A DNA stretch of 64,000 bases from Bradyrhizobium diazoefficiens (GTDB lineage: Bacteria; Pseudomonadota; Alphaproteobacteria; Rhizobiales; Xanthobacteraceae). Below are positions 8,301-17,227 of this stretch, in pieces. Under the pieces are notes generated by a model. The model ran no database searches. It was not told where the DNA came from and saw only the letters and a program-made list of their open reading frames with translations. Location of the stretch: contig NZ_CP067102.1 of assembly GCF_016616885.1 (NCBI RefSeq), positions 2,074,501 to 2,138,500 of the forward strand, in the 5' to 3' direction. Position numbers and translations under genes: made by a program. Numbering within the stretch: the stretch's first letter is position 1; each line of letters opens with the position of its first letter.

Positions 8301-8578
8301 TGGAATGCAGATACAGGAATGCTCCTAATAGCTTCCCGTAGTTCCTCCTGAAGTCTCCATTGAGCTTGGCAATCTTTGATAGGTCTGAAGACGTATCGTA
8401 TTCACGGGTCACGATGCTGGCTCCCGGTGGCGGCTACCAGCACCCTATTAACCACTGTTTTGCCCGACGCTGCAAGTGGAATTCTGCTTACCAGAAATTT
8501 GTGACGTGCGGGGGTGAGCGCTATCCAAGCCGGAGACCACTCTAGCGTCAGCGTCTTCACGTCCAGCAAACACGGCTA
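8301..8578. other. intergenic region between recombinase and toxin-antitoxin pair
   Basis: No supported gene; several stops in every frame. AT-richer than the flanks, consistent with belonging to the recombinase segment. It probably carries the promoter of the antitoxin operon near its right end. Confidence 0.4.
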
Positions 8579-8592
8579 TATATCCAGATATA
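8579..8592. promoter_or_regulatory. palindromic operator candidate of the toxin-antitoxin operon
   Basis: TATATC-CA-GATATA is a perfect 6-bp inverted repeat, 17 bases before the antitoxin ATG and just ahead of its GGAGGGCGAG ribosome site. Antitoxins of VapB-like modules usually bind such palindromes to repress their own operon. The assignment is by position only. Confidence 0.4.
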
Positions 8593-8608
8593 ACATGGAG
8601 GGCGAGCG

Positions 8609-8911
8609 ATGAGCGACAGCGCGCAAAAAAGAGCCATCGAGAATTATCGATCGCGCCAGACTAAACGCGGTATCGCACGGTTCGAGATCCAGGCGCTCGA
8701 TGCCGATCGTGAGCTAATCCGGACCCTTGCCCGGAAATTGACGTCAGAGGGGCCAGAGCCGGGACTGCTTCGCCGAACCATACAGCAGGCAGTGGCGGGG
8801 GAGCCGCCAAAAACGGGCGGTGTACTTGCCGCGCTGCGCCGCTCACCGCTGGTCAGCGCCGATCTTGACCTCAGCCGGCCGCGCGAAAAGGGGCGCAAGG
8901 TCGACCTGTGA
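8609..8911 (+). CDS. type II antitoxin, partner of a PIN toxin
   Basis: A 100-residue protein whose N-terminal half is basic and helical (IENYRSRQTKRGIARFEIQA) and whose C-terminal half, GGVLAALRRSPLVSADLDL, resembles the disordered segment by which such antitoxins wrap a PIN toxin. GGAGGGCGAGCG lies just upstream. Its stop overlaps the GTG of the toxin gene (GTGA), the usual coupling. It looks intact, unlike the toxin. Exact antitoxin family not resolved. Confidence 0.75.
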   Translation: MSDSAQKRAIENYRSRQTKRGIARFEIQALDADRELIRTLARKLTSEGPEPGLLRRTIQQAVAGEPPKTGGVLAALRRSPLVSADLDLSRPREKGRKVDL

Positions 8912-9343
8912 CACGCTACCTTCTTGATACCAACATCATTGGCAACGTCATCAAGCCGGAGCCGTCGAGATCGCTGCCGACCTGGATGGGGGAGCAGAAA
9001 GATCAGGATCTCTTTATCTCCGCGCTGACTATCGCTGAAATCCATCGCGGCATTCTTGAAAAAGCCAAAAGGTCGAAAGCGTGAGGCGCTTAACGCTAGG
9101 TTCGCCGGACCTGAGGGACCCCAGGCCGTGTTCGCAGGCCGGGTTCTCTCGTTCGACGAGAAAGCCGGACTGATATGGGCGCGGCTCATGGCCGATGCCA
9201 GGACCAAGGGGCGACCTAGAAGCGCACTCGACACGATTATCGCCGCTGTTGCGGCAGCCTACGACTGCGTCGTCGTGACGGACAACGAAAAAGAGTTCTT
9301 CGATATCGAGATCGCCAACCCAATCCGGGACGGGCGGGAATGA
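8908..9343 (+). pseudogene. VapC-like PIN-domain toxin, single-base frameshift
   Basis: The GTG start gives TRYLLDTNIIGNVIKPEPS, with the first catalytic Asp of a PIN RNase, and ISALTIAEIHRGILE. The frame then reaches a stop at about 9081. The next frame carries the rest in good order: GPQAVFAGRVLSFDEKAG, GRPRSALDTIIAAVAAAYDC and VVVTDNEKEF, with the later acidic residues. Removing one A from the run of five at 9059-9063 restores one continuous protein of about 144 residues. So the gene is inactivated by a +1 slip, unless the run is a sequencing error or a programmed slippage site. Confidence 0.8.
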
Positions 9344-9402
9344 ATAGGAACAGTCGCTATGCGAGCTTCGTAGGACGGACGCACTGATTCCCTCAAGGAG
9401 CT

Positions 9403-10728
9403 CTAGTCGCGAGCCACCGAAGGCGCGTCGTCGTGCTTGAGGTGTCGCTTCCGGATGTTGTAACTCACCAGCCAGATCACGCCGACCGCGATTGGCACGA
9501 AGGCTGCGGTTAGGAACGAGGGCTCTACATGCAGTCCGACGTCGTGCGCGCCCTTGGCCAGATAGCCAAACAGGCTGACCACGTAATATCCGATCGCCCC
9601 GACCGACAATCCTTCGACCGTGCACTGCATCCGAAGTTGCTGCCTCGCGCGCTCGTTGATAGCGTGCAAGAGGTCACGATTCTGTCGTTCAATTTCGACG
9701 TCGACACGGGTTCGCAACAGATCGGCGGCACGCGCGAGCTTGACCGACAGGGTCGCCTGACGATCCTCCACGGTCGCGCAAGTTCGCATCGCAGGCGCCA
9801 TGCGGCGCGCCAGAAACGACGACCAGGTCGGATAGCCCGAGACGTCGTTGCCTTCAATGATTGACAATCGCGATTGGACCAGCTCGTTATAGGCCCTGCT
9901 GGCCCCGAAGCGAAACAGGCTGGCGGTCGCGCCTCTTTCGAAGGAGGCGGCCAACGCCGTCAGCTCGGCAAGCAGATGGTTATTGAATTGCAGCCCCGCA
10001 CCGCTTTGCATTTTTTCGAGGGCCTCGACGAGACGGCGGTCGATGCGATCAACAGACGGTGCAAGCTCAAGGGCCGCCGACAGGCCAAGCAGCGCCAAAG
10101 GACGGTAGGTCTCTATTTCCAGGAGCCGTTGCACCAGCGCTCCGAGATCGTGCGACGTCAACCCGAGGTCGCAGACGAGGATTTTCGTGAAGCCTTTTTC
10201 GTCCACGCGGAAGTCTGACGCGGCAACGCCTGCACCGCTCTTTGTGGCAACCATCGCCAGGCTATTCTTGTCAAAAATCTGTTCGGCCCGCTTGGTCGGC
10301 GAGGCCTCCTGCTCCACTTCCAACCTGATGGCGACCAGCAATTGTCCGGACTGCCGCAACGCGCGGATCAGCGATCGGACGGCATCATCAACTTTGCCGA
10401 CTTGGTGAGCGGCAGGACGATTTGCGTTAGTCCAGAACCAGGTGAATGTCGTAAATTCCGCATGCTGCTCCCAGCGTAGCGTCGCGGGACCGATGACAAT
10501 CTGATGGTGTTTCGCCGATTGCGCAGGCGGCGGAAGATTGCGGTCTACGCAGAAATCGATAAAGCGGCAGCGATCGCTTGCGGCCGCCTCGCCCTGCGCA
10601 AGAAAAGCCAAGTGGATCACGCTGAATGGCGAAGCAAGGCGCGTGAAAGGGCGCGCGTGCACTTCGCCGAGCACGGCGTCGCGTTGCGGATGTGGCGTGA
10701 AGGTTCGCAGATCCAGTTCATCGATCAT
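9403..10728 (-). CDS. DUF3422 family membrane-anchored protein
   Basis: A 441-residue protein starting MIDELDLRTFTPHPQRDAVL and continuing GEVHARPFTRLASPFSVIHL, the HPxR...EVHARP signature of DUF3422. Two membrane helices lie near the C-terminus (LSVGAIGYYVVSLFGYLAKG and FVPIAVGVIWLVSYNIRKRH), with a large soluble N-terminal domain and a coiled middle region. I start at 10728 because the signature begins there; the longer frame back to 11055 runs through decayed sequence. Function is not established for the family; topology suggests an anchored cytoplasmic domain. Confidence 0.85.
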   Translation of the reverse strand: MIDELDLRTFTPHPQRDAVLGEVHARPFTRLASPFSVIHLAFLAQGEAAASDRCRFIDFCVDRNLPPPAQSAKHHQIVIGPATLRWEQHAEFTTFTWFWTNANRPAAHQVGKVDDAVRSLIRALRQSGQLLVAIRLEVEQEASPTKRAEQIFDKNSLAMVATKSGAGVAASDFRVDEKGFTKILVCDLGLTSHDLGALVQRLLEIETYRPLALLGLSAALELAPSVDRIDRRLVEALEKMQSGAGLQFNNHLLAELTALAASFERGATASLFRFGASRAYNELVQSRLSIIEGNDVSGYPTWSSFLARRMAPAMRTCATVEDRQATLSVKLARAADLLRTRVDVEIERQNRDLLHAINERARQQLRMQCTVEGLSVGAIGYYVVSLFGYLAKGAHDVGLHVEPSFLTAAFVPIAVGVIWLVSYNIRKRHLKHDDAPSVARD

Positions 10729-10823
10729 GTATTGACGCCTCGCTTCAAGTGAGCAAGCAACCGTCAACCTCGACGCGGGAAGCATTGGCGGTGCTGGAAA
10801 ACGGGTGCGCGGCAAGGCGCCGA

Positions 10824-11006
10824 TCAACTCACGTTGACGATCGACAGCGAGGTCGCCTTCAGCTCGAGAAAGAGGTCTTGAGCGAGCAGGATCATGCCGA
10901 GCAGATTGAGCGGGAACAGCCTCATCCCGCTTTCGGCTGACCCCGTCAAAGACGTCCGCGGGGTACGGTCCGGTGGCAAAATGCCGGCATTGTGGATCAA
11001 TGCTTG
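10824..11006 (-). pseudogene. short-chain dehydrogenase fragment
   Basis: About 60 codons read ALIHNAGILPP, then a central stretch with ESGMRLF and LNLLGMILLAQDLFLEL, and end SIVNVS followed by a stop. These are the NAG motif, the alpha-4 region and the start of the catalytic strand of an SDR. The Rossmann glycines before and the YxxxK after are missing. A degraded remnant. Confidence 0.6.
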
Positions 11007-12325
11007 TAGCGATCGCGAACAAGCCGTTCCCGACCTCGGGGGTAGCGTGCGACACCGTCCGACCAATGCCTTGATCGACCTAGATACGGTTGTCTGCCTC
11101 CGAATCCCACGGACATCGCCCGCCACCGAAGGATTGCCGCGCGCAAATGAAGATACGCCGGCCATCTTCTGAAGACAGGTTTCCAGCGGCATGACCGATG
11201 GCAAGCAAGAGCGTCTTCCGCTTCTCCCAGCGGGATGCAGACAGTCGAGCTCGGGTGCGACAACCGCATTGTCGATTGACAGATCGATGACCAAGCGCAA
11301 CTCCCGTCTTGTTGCTGACGCCCAACTTTCCGGCGCGGAGAGCCGGTGCAGGATTTGGGCCAGCACTGTAGAAGGGCAGGCTCGCGTGTTTTTTGGCGCA
11401 ATGGGGTGTTCGAAGACAGTCGGAGGCGGGTTTCAGACATAAGGCGCGCTCGCATTCTGACAAGAATGCGCTCGTGGTCAGGCCACAGGGAATTGCCTGT
11501 TTTGGCAAGATGATGGCTCGCCCGGCCGCTGCCATTGTCTGGGGGGCCACGCTGTGGTCGGATTTGTCGATGCAGTGTCCGGAGAGTGACCGCGCCCGGA
11601 CCGGGGGCAAGGCCTGGCGATGGGCTCATAACGTCACATCGAGTGAGGTTATCGCCTTCTACACACCAAGTAGTGTTTCTCTCCTCTACGCTGGCTCGCT
11701 ACGACGGCTGAATGCTTGTTGAACTGATCCATTCGCTGCCTTTTCTATCTATCCTCGTCGCTGATCGCCTGCCGCGATTGGCGCTCGACGGGTACGATCG
11801 TGGCAAGCACTTCAATCCATTCGGAAGCGTTCTCGCGTGGCGCGCGCATGCTGCGCACCGCGTTGGGTCCCGCGATAACACCTTCCTCGAAGACGTCAGC
11901 ACTCCGACGTCGAGGTCGACATCACGCTCCAGGCCCATCGCCTCGGATGCGCATGCCTGTCACCGCGATCAGCCCGAACAAGGTATGGTAGGCGATTTGC
12001 GCACCCCGTCGGCTGGCATAGCCAGCGCCGCGTCAACAACGCATCGATCTTCGCTGTAGACATAGGGCTTGCCGCGCTTCTACCGGGCAGCAGGCCGACA
12101 GGAAGATGGAACTTGAAGAGTATTTAGGCGGAAGCCGGTTGTACCGGCGGTTGAGCAATGCCACGCGCCGTGCCGAACGAGCCTCTCTTCGAAGAGACGA
12201 GCGGCATAGCACTCGGCGAGCTATCCGTGCGGCCCGCCTCTGAAGTCAGCGAGAAATCTGGGCAGAACGACCCTACTCGGCATAGTTCGCCGGGCGTCAT
12301 AAACGTCGCCCCTCACGCCCAGGGC
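11007..12325. other. decayed region without supported genes
   Basis: About 1.3 kb in which all frames are broken and none shows a recognisable domain. Composition is mixed and several frames look like fragments. Together with the SDR fragment on its left it has the appearance of old, eroding accessory DNA. Confidence 0.45.
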
Positions 12326-13018
12326 CTACAGCGTCGGCTCGAACTGGCAGTGCACGAGCATCTCGGACACCGACGCGTTGTTCGGCAGCATGAGTGCGGT
12401 TTCCACCAGGCGGGCGATGTCGCCTGGCTGGCTCATCTCGTGGCGAGGGATCTCGTCGTCGTTCAGCGTCATGTCGGTGGCAACGTAGCCCGGGCAAATC
12501 ACCGTTGCACGAATGCCGGCCGCGCGTCCTTCGCGGCGAATGCCGTGGGTTAGTGCGACCACCGCGAATTTGGTCATGGCGTAGCCGACATTGCTACCCA
12601 CGCGCTTGCCGGCGAGGGAGCCCAGATTGATGACCCTGCCGTGGCCACACACGGCAAGATGAGGCAGAGTGGCCCTGACGAGGCGCAGAGGACCCTTCAC
12701 GTTAACGCGCCACATGTCGTCGAGGTCGTCCTCGCCCTCGTCGCAGACGCGAACTTTCGGGTTGATCCCCGCCGCATTGATAATGGCATCGACGCCGCCC
12801 CATCGTGCGACCGTGGCATTGACCCACGCGATCGGGCTCGCGGCATCTTCGGCGTCATAGCGATGCGTCATGAGGCGATCGCTTTCCGCAAGACGGCTCG
12901 CATCGCGAAGCCCCGCCGATACGCGGAAGCCCGACGACAGCAGCCGGTCGACGACGGCGCGTCCGATGCCGCGCGAAGCTCCCGAGACCATGACGATCCG
13001 ATTGCCGACCTCCAACAT
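12326..13018 (-). CDS. SDR family oxidoreductase
   Basis: A 230-residue classical short-chain dehydrogenase. Cofactor motif SGASRGIG at residues 14-21, NAAG near 82, catalytic serine in LGSLAG near 133 and YAMTK near 146 (Tyr and Lys of the active site), then PGYVATDM. NAD(P)-dependent oxidation or reduction of an unidentified alcohol or ketone. It is divergent from the frameshifted SDR at 13247, with 228 bases between that must hold both promoters. It could belong to the lactam-type catabolic locus to its right. Confidence 0.85.
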   Translation of the reverse strand: MLEVGNRIVMVSGASRGIGRAVVDRLLSSGFRVSAGLRDASRLAESDRLMTHRYDAEDAASPIAWVNATVARWGGVDAIINAAGINPKVRVCDEGEDDLDDMWRVNVKGPLRLVRATLPHLAVCGHGRVINLGSLAGKRVGSNVGYAMTKFAVVALTHGIRREGRAAGIRATVICPGYVATDMTLNDDEIPRHEMSQPGDIARLVETALMLPNNASVSEMLVHCQFEPTL

Positions 13019-13246
13019 CCGAGTCCGTCTCCTATAAGTGAACCAAGTGCATCACGAAATGTAAGGGGACGCGACCGACAGCGAGTAAGAGAAATTCGCT
13101 CTGCCGGCATCGGGCGTGCTTATGGCTGGCAGGGCGGCGCATCCGGCCGGGATATTGGATGTCCTTATGAGGGCAGAACAAATCTGCTGTATGCCTAGAT
13201 CGGCCCATGCACGTAGTTTTGGCTGCCTGCAAAAGAGCCCCCACAG

Positions 13247-14051
13247 ATGGGATTTTCGGACTATCGAACGGCGTTGGTGACGGGCGCGTCCTCGGGTATC
13301 GGGGCTGCGACGGTTCGGCGGCTCTGCGCCGAGGGACTCGAGGTTCACGCGCTGGGGCGAGACCATCGGCGATTGGCGAGGCTCTCGGCTGAGACGGGCT
13401 GTCGAGTATGCGCGCTCGATGTGAACGATCTCGCTGCCCTGACGCGGCTTGGCGGCTCGGCCGAGTTCGACGTCCTCGTCAATAGTGCCGGTCAGTCGCG
13501 GCGCAGCAATATCCTGGATTACCGCATCGGACGATGTCGACACGCTGGTCGACGTCAATCTACGCGCGGTCCTGCATCTGACGCGGCTCATCGTACCCGG
13601 TATGGCACAGCGCAACCGCGGCCACGTGATCAACATCTCGTCGATCGCCGGCCATTATGCGTTCGGCGAGAATGCAATGACATTCAATTCATCGGCGGCC
13701 TATCACGCGACCAAGTCGGGCATTCATTCGCTGTCGCAGCAAGTGCGCATCGATCTCTACGGAACCTGCATTCGCGTCACCGAAGTCTCGCCCGGGCGCG
13801 TGGCGACGAGCATCTTCCAGAACCAGAATGCCGCCGACAATCCGGATGCCCGCTTCGTCGGCGCGTTCGAGACGCTCCAGTCCGAAGACATCGCGGAAGC
13901 CATTGCTTTCGCGGTGGGGGCGCCGGCGCGGATGAACTTCGCGATGATCGAGGTCGTCCCCACGTTCCAGGTTGTCGGCGAACTGCGATTCGCCAGCCGA
14001 TCCGACACCACGCGATTGAGAGAAATGACAAGCGGAGCCGACAATGCCTGA
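13247..14051 (+). pseudogene. SDR family oxidoreductase, frameshifted
   Basis: The first frame gives MGFSDYRTALVTGASSGIGA to VNSAGQSRRSNILD; the remainder, DVDTLVDVNLRAVLHLTRLI, SSAAYHATKSGIHS (active-site YxxxK) and beyond, is in another frame. Deleting one T of the pair at 13519-13520 restores a continuous SDR of about 267 residues. The intact paralogue at 25919-26677 has the same opening MGFSDYRTALVTGASSGIGA and confirms the expected reading. The 3' end overlaps the start of the aminotransferase by 8 bases, so this was the first gene of that operon. Confidence 0.85.
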
Positions 14052-15246
14052 ACTTGCAAACCGCCTCAAGACCGTGAAGGTGTCGGCCTCGGCGGCGATG
14101 ACGGACAAGGCGCGTGAGCTCCGTGACGCAGGTGTCAAGATCGTCGGCCTGTCGTCCGGGGAGCCCGATTTTCCGACGCCGCCGCATGCGATCGAGGCCG
14201 CTCATCGGGCGGCACTTGCCGGCGATACCAAATATCCGGCGCAGCCTGGGACCGTCGCGCTAAGGACCGCGGTGCAACGCAAGTTCAAGCGCGAGAACAA
14301 TCTCGACTATGCTCTTGACGAGATCCTGATCGCCAACGGCGGCAAGCAGATCATCTTCAACGCGCTATTTGCGACCTGCAATCCCGGCGACGAGGTGGTC
14401 ATTCCGGCCCCCGGCTGGATCACCTATGCGGACATCGTTCTCCTCGCGGAGGCGACGCCGGTCGCCGTGCCCTGTCCGGAGAACAACCGGTTCAAGCTCC
14501 GCCCGGCGGACCTCAATGCGGCGATCACGCCCAGGACGAAGTGGTTGATCCTGAATTTTCCCAACAATCCGACCGGGGCGGCATGCACGCGCGAGGAGAT
14601 GCGTACGATCGCCGACGTCATGTTGAAGTACCCGGACGTGTGGATTCTCACCGACGATATCTATGAGCATCTCACCTATGATGGTTTCGAGTTCTGTACC
14701 ATCGCCGAGGTTGAGCCACGGCTGAAGAACCGCGTCGTGACCGTCAACGGCGCGTCGAAGGCCTACGCCATGACCGGCTGGCGGGTCGGCTATTGCGGAG
14801 GTCCCAGGGACCTGATCGCGGCGATGAATAACGTCCATGGCCAGGCGACCGGCGGTATCTGCACCTTGAGCCAGGCGGCGGCGGTTGCGGTCCTGGACGG
14901 TCCGCAGGATTTCCTGAAGGAGCGCACGGACATCTATCGTGATCGGCGCGATCTCGTGGTCAAGCTTCTGAATCAGATCCCCGGCATCACCTGCCACAAG
15001 CCCCAAGGGGCGTTCTACGTGTTTCCGAACATCGCCGGCTGCATCGGCAAGACCACGAAGGGTGGGCGGCGGCTGGACACCGATGCCGACTTCATCTCGG
15101 CTTTGCTGGAGGAGCAGCATGTTGCTGCGGTGCACGGTGGCGCCTATGGCATGAGCCCGTATTTCCGCATTTCCTACGCGACCGATATCGGATCGCTCAG
15201 GGAAGGCTGCCAGCGCATCGCAAGCTTCTGCGAAAGCCTGCGCTGA
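14044..15246 (+). CDS. class I/II PLP-dependent aminotransferase
   Basis: A 400-residue aspartate-aminotransferase-like enzyme. Signatures: GEPDFPTP near 38, the substrate-binding NFPNNPTGAA near 176, and the PLP lysine in NGASKAYAMTGWRVGY near 240, with a C-terminal FRISYAT arginine. It would transfer an amino group between an amino acid and 2-oxoglutarate. The overlap with the SDR ahead and the ABC importer and pxpBCA genes behind suggest it handles an amino acid released from an imported amide. Substrate cannot be told from sequence. Confidence 0.9.
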   Translation: MPELANRLKTVKVSASAAMTDKARELRDAGVKIVGLSSGEPDFPTPPHAIEAAHRAALAGDTKYPAQPGTVALRTAVQRKFKRENNLDYALDEILIANGGKQIIFNALFATCNPGDEVVIPAPGWITYADIVLLAEATPVAVPCPENNRFKLRPADLNAAITPRTKWLILNFPNNPTGAACTREEMRTIADVMLKYPDVWILTDDIYEHLTYDGFEFCTIAEVEPRLKNRVVTVNGASKAYAMTGWRVGYCGGPRDLIAAMNNVHGQATGGICTLSQAAAVAVLDGPQDFLKERTDIYRDRRDLVVKLLNQIPGITCHKPQGAFYVFPNIAGCIGKTTKGGRRLDTDADFISALLEEQHVAAVHGGAYGMSPYFRISYATDIGSLREGCQRIASFCESLR

Positions 15247-15464
15247 CCGGGTATTCGAAATGCAAGGGAGAGGGCCCCCGGACGGTCGGCGAAAGCTGTA
15301 ACCAGCGGCCTTCGCAGATCAAGATCGGAGCAATATGCCGAGGTTGTCATAATCGTTCCTGATGCCCCTAAACGAAGATGTTCTTGGTCCTGTAGAATGC
15401 CAACGCATAAGCTTTGTTCTAAAGAGGGGTAGTCTTGGTATCGCACAGTCGAGGACGGCCAGCG
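15247..15464. other. intergenic gap before the ABC transporter genes
   Basis: About 220 bases without a gene. It may hold a separate promoter for the transporter and pxp genes, since all other gaps in this operon are short. I see no clear hairpin. Confidence 0.35.
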
Positions 15465-16397
15465 ATGACCACCAGTGACGAGGCGGTGGCAGTTTTAACT
15501 GTTGAGGCGCCACCGGTCGCCCGGGAGAGATCGCGCTGGCGCTTGGCGTTGCCCGTCGGGGTTCTCGCCATACCGATGTTGGCTTTCCTGACCTATTTCT
15601 TCTTCTATCCGGCGCTCGCCCTGCTGTTCTCGAGCATCCAGACGCAGGACAGCCGCGGCATCATCGGCCGCCCGTTCACGCTGGCGCATTACGCACGCCT
15701 CGTTAATGTCGAACTCTACGCGCGCGTGCTTTGGACGACGCTGCGGATCAGCATCATCACCTCGGCGCTTGCGACGGTGCTCGCCTATCCGGTCGCCCTG
15801 GTGATGGTCAAGAGCCGTCCGATAGTCACGCGGGTCATCACCTTGATCGTGATCGCGCCCTTGATTGTCAGCGTGGTCGTTCGTGGATACGGCTGGCAGC
15901 TGGTGCTCCAGAACGGCCCGAAGGGGATGTTGAATTGGATCCTGATGACGCTGCATGTCGTCGACGCACCGATATCCGTCCTCTACACCGAAACGGCCGT
16001 CGTGATCGGATCGCTGCACGTGTTCTTCCCGATGATGGTTCTGCCGTTGGCGTCCGCGCTTGGCAAGATCGATCCCAACCTGGAGGACGCGGCTCGCATG
16101 CTCGGGGCGCCTTGGTGGAAGGTCTTTCTTCGGGTGACGCTGCCGTTGAGCATGCCTGGCTTCGTGGCGGGCTTCACCCTGGTATTTTCGCTCACCGCCG
16201 GCTCCTTCGTCATTCCTGCGATCCTGGGCGGGGCCTCGGCGGTAATGCTCGGCAATTTGATCGAGCAGCAGATCTTCGTCGTCTACGACTGGCCGTTCGG
16301 TGCTGCGATTGCCGTCGTACTCGTCGGCCTCGTTCTCGCGGTCAATGGCGTCTCGATGTGGCTTCTGGAAGGCCGGCGTCTCAGGAGGCCTGATTGA
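15465..16397 (+). CDS. ABC transporter permease, PotB-like
   Basis: A 310-residue inner-membrane permease with about six membrane segments, the first at LPVGVLAIPMLAFLTYFFFY. The EAA loop that contacts the ATPase is EDAARMLGAPWWKVFLRVTL. It resembles the first permease of spermidine/putrescine-type importers. The ATG at 15465 is chosen over the upstream in-frame codon because translation from it gives a normal N-terminus. The stop overlaps the start of the second permease. Confidence 0.9.
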   Translation: MTTSDEAVAVLTVEAPPVARERSRWRLALPVGVLAIPMLAFLTYFFFYPALALLFSSIQTQDSRGIIGRPFTLAHYARLVNVELYARVLWTTLRISIITSALATVLAYPVALVMVKSRPIVTRVITLIVIAPLIVSVVVRGYGWQLVLQNGPKGMLNWILMTLHVVDAPISVLYTETAVVIGSLHVFFPMMVLPLASALGKIDPNLEDAARMLGAPWWKVFLRVTLPLSMPGFVAGFTLVFSLTAGSFVIPAILGGASAVMLGNLIEQQIFVVYDWPFGAAIAVVLVGLVLAVNGVSMWLLEGRRLRRPD

Positions 16398-17200
16398 TGG
16401 ACGAGCGGTTTTCCGGCTTCGGTGCCTTCATCCTCTACACCATCACGGCCGGCATGATGCTGTTTATCCTGGCGCCGCTGCTCCTCGTCATGGCTGCGTC
16501 GGTCTCCGATTCCTATTTCGTGACGTTTCCGCCGCAGGGCTTCACGCTGAAATGGTATGCCAAGGTTCTCCAGGACCGCGACTTCCTTGAAGCGATGCGG
16601 CTCAGCATTTTGCTCGCGCTCGGCACGACGGTGGGCTCGCTGCTGTTCGGTGTGCCCGCGGCCTTCGCGCTGGTGCGCGGACATTTCGTCGGCCTCGCGG
16701 CAATCAAGGGTTTCCTGCTTTCGCCGCTGATATTTCCGGCCCTGATAACGGGCCTCGCGCTGCTCCAGGTCCTCAACAAGCTCGGCTCGACGGACGCACG
16801 GCTGAATCTTCTGATCGGCCATATCGTCGTGACCTCGCCCTATGTCATCCGGACAGTGGTTACCAGCCTGCAATTAGTCGACGAGAATCTGGAGGATGCC
16901 GCACGCACCCTCGGGGCCAGCCGGCTGCGAACCTTCTGGCGGGTGACGCTGCCGCAGATCGCCTCTGGCGTCGCCGCCGGCGGACTGTTTGCCTTCATGG
17001 TGTCGTTCGACAACTACCCGGTCACGATGTGGCTCGCGAACTCCGAATACTCCCCCGTGCCGCTGATCCTGATGCGGCAGCTCGTCAACGTTTTCGATCC
17101 GTCCGTGCCGGCGATGTCGACCATCATCATCCTGATGGCGATGGTCGGCGTCCTGGTTTTGGAGAAGCTGGTCGGTCTCCGCCGCGCGCTGGCCGCCTGA
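16397..17200 (+). CDS. ABC transporter permease, PotC-like
   Basis: A 267-residue permease with six hydrophobic segments and an EAA loop EDAARTLGASRLRTFWRVTL. AGGAGG lies 8 bases before the ATG, and the ATG overlaps the preceding stop by one base (TGATG). Second channel subunit of the importer encoded here. Confidence 0.9.
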   Translation: MDERFSGFGAFILYTITAGMMLFILAPLLLVMAASVSDSYFVTFPPQGFTLKWYAKVLQDRDFLEAMRLSILLALGTTVGSLLFGVPAAFALVRGHFVGLAAIKGFLLSPLIFPALITGLALLQVLNKLGSTDARLNLLIGHIVVTSPYVIRTVVTSLQLVDENLEDAARTLGASRLRTFWRVTLPQIASGVAAGGLFAFMVSFDNYPVTMWLANSEYSPVPLILMRQLVNVFDPSVPAMSTIIILMAMVGVLVLEKLVGLRRALAA

Positions 17201-17227
17201 TGTACTCTTGTAGATGGAGATAGGACC

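Noticed and set aside
10729..11055. N-terminal extension of the DUF3422 protein
   Set aside because: The family signature starts at 10728, and the extension runs through an SDR remnant and decayed DNA.
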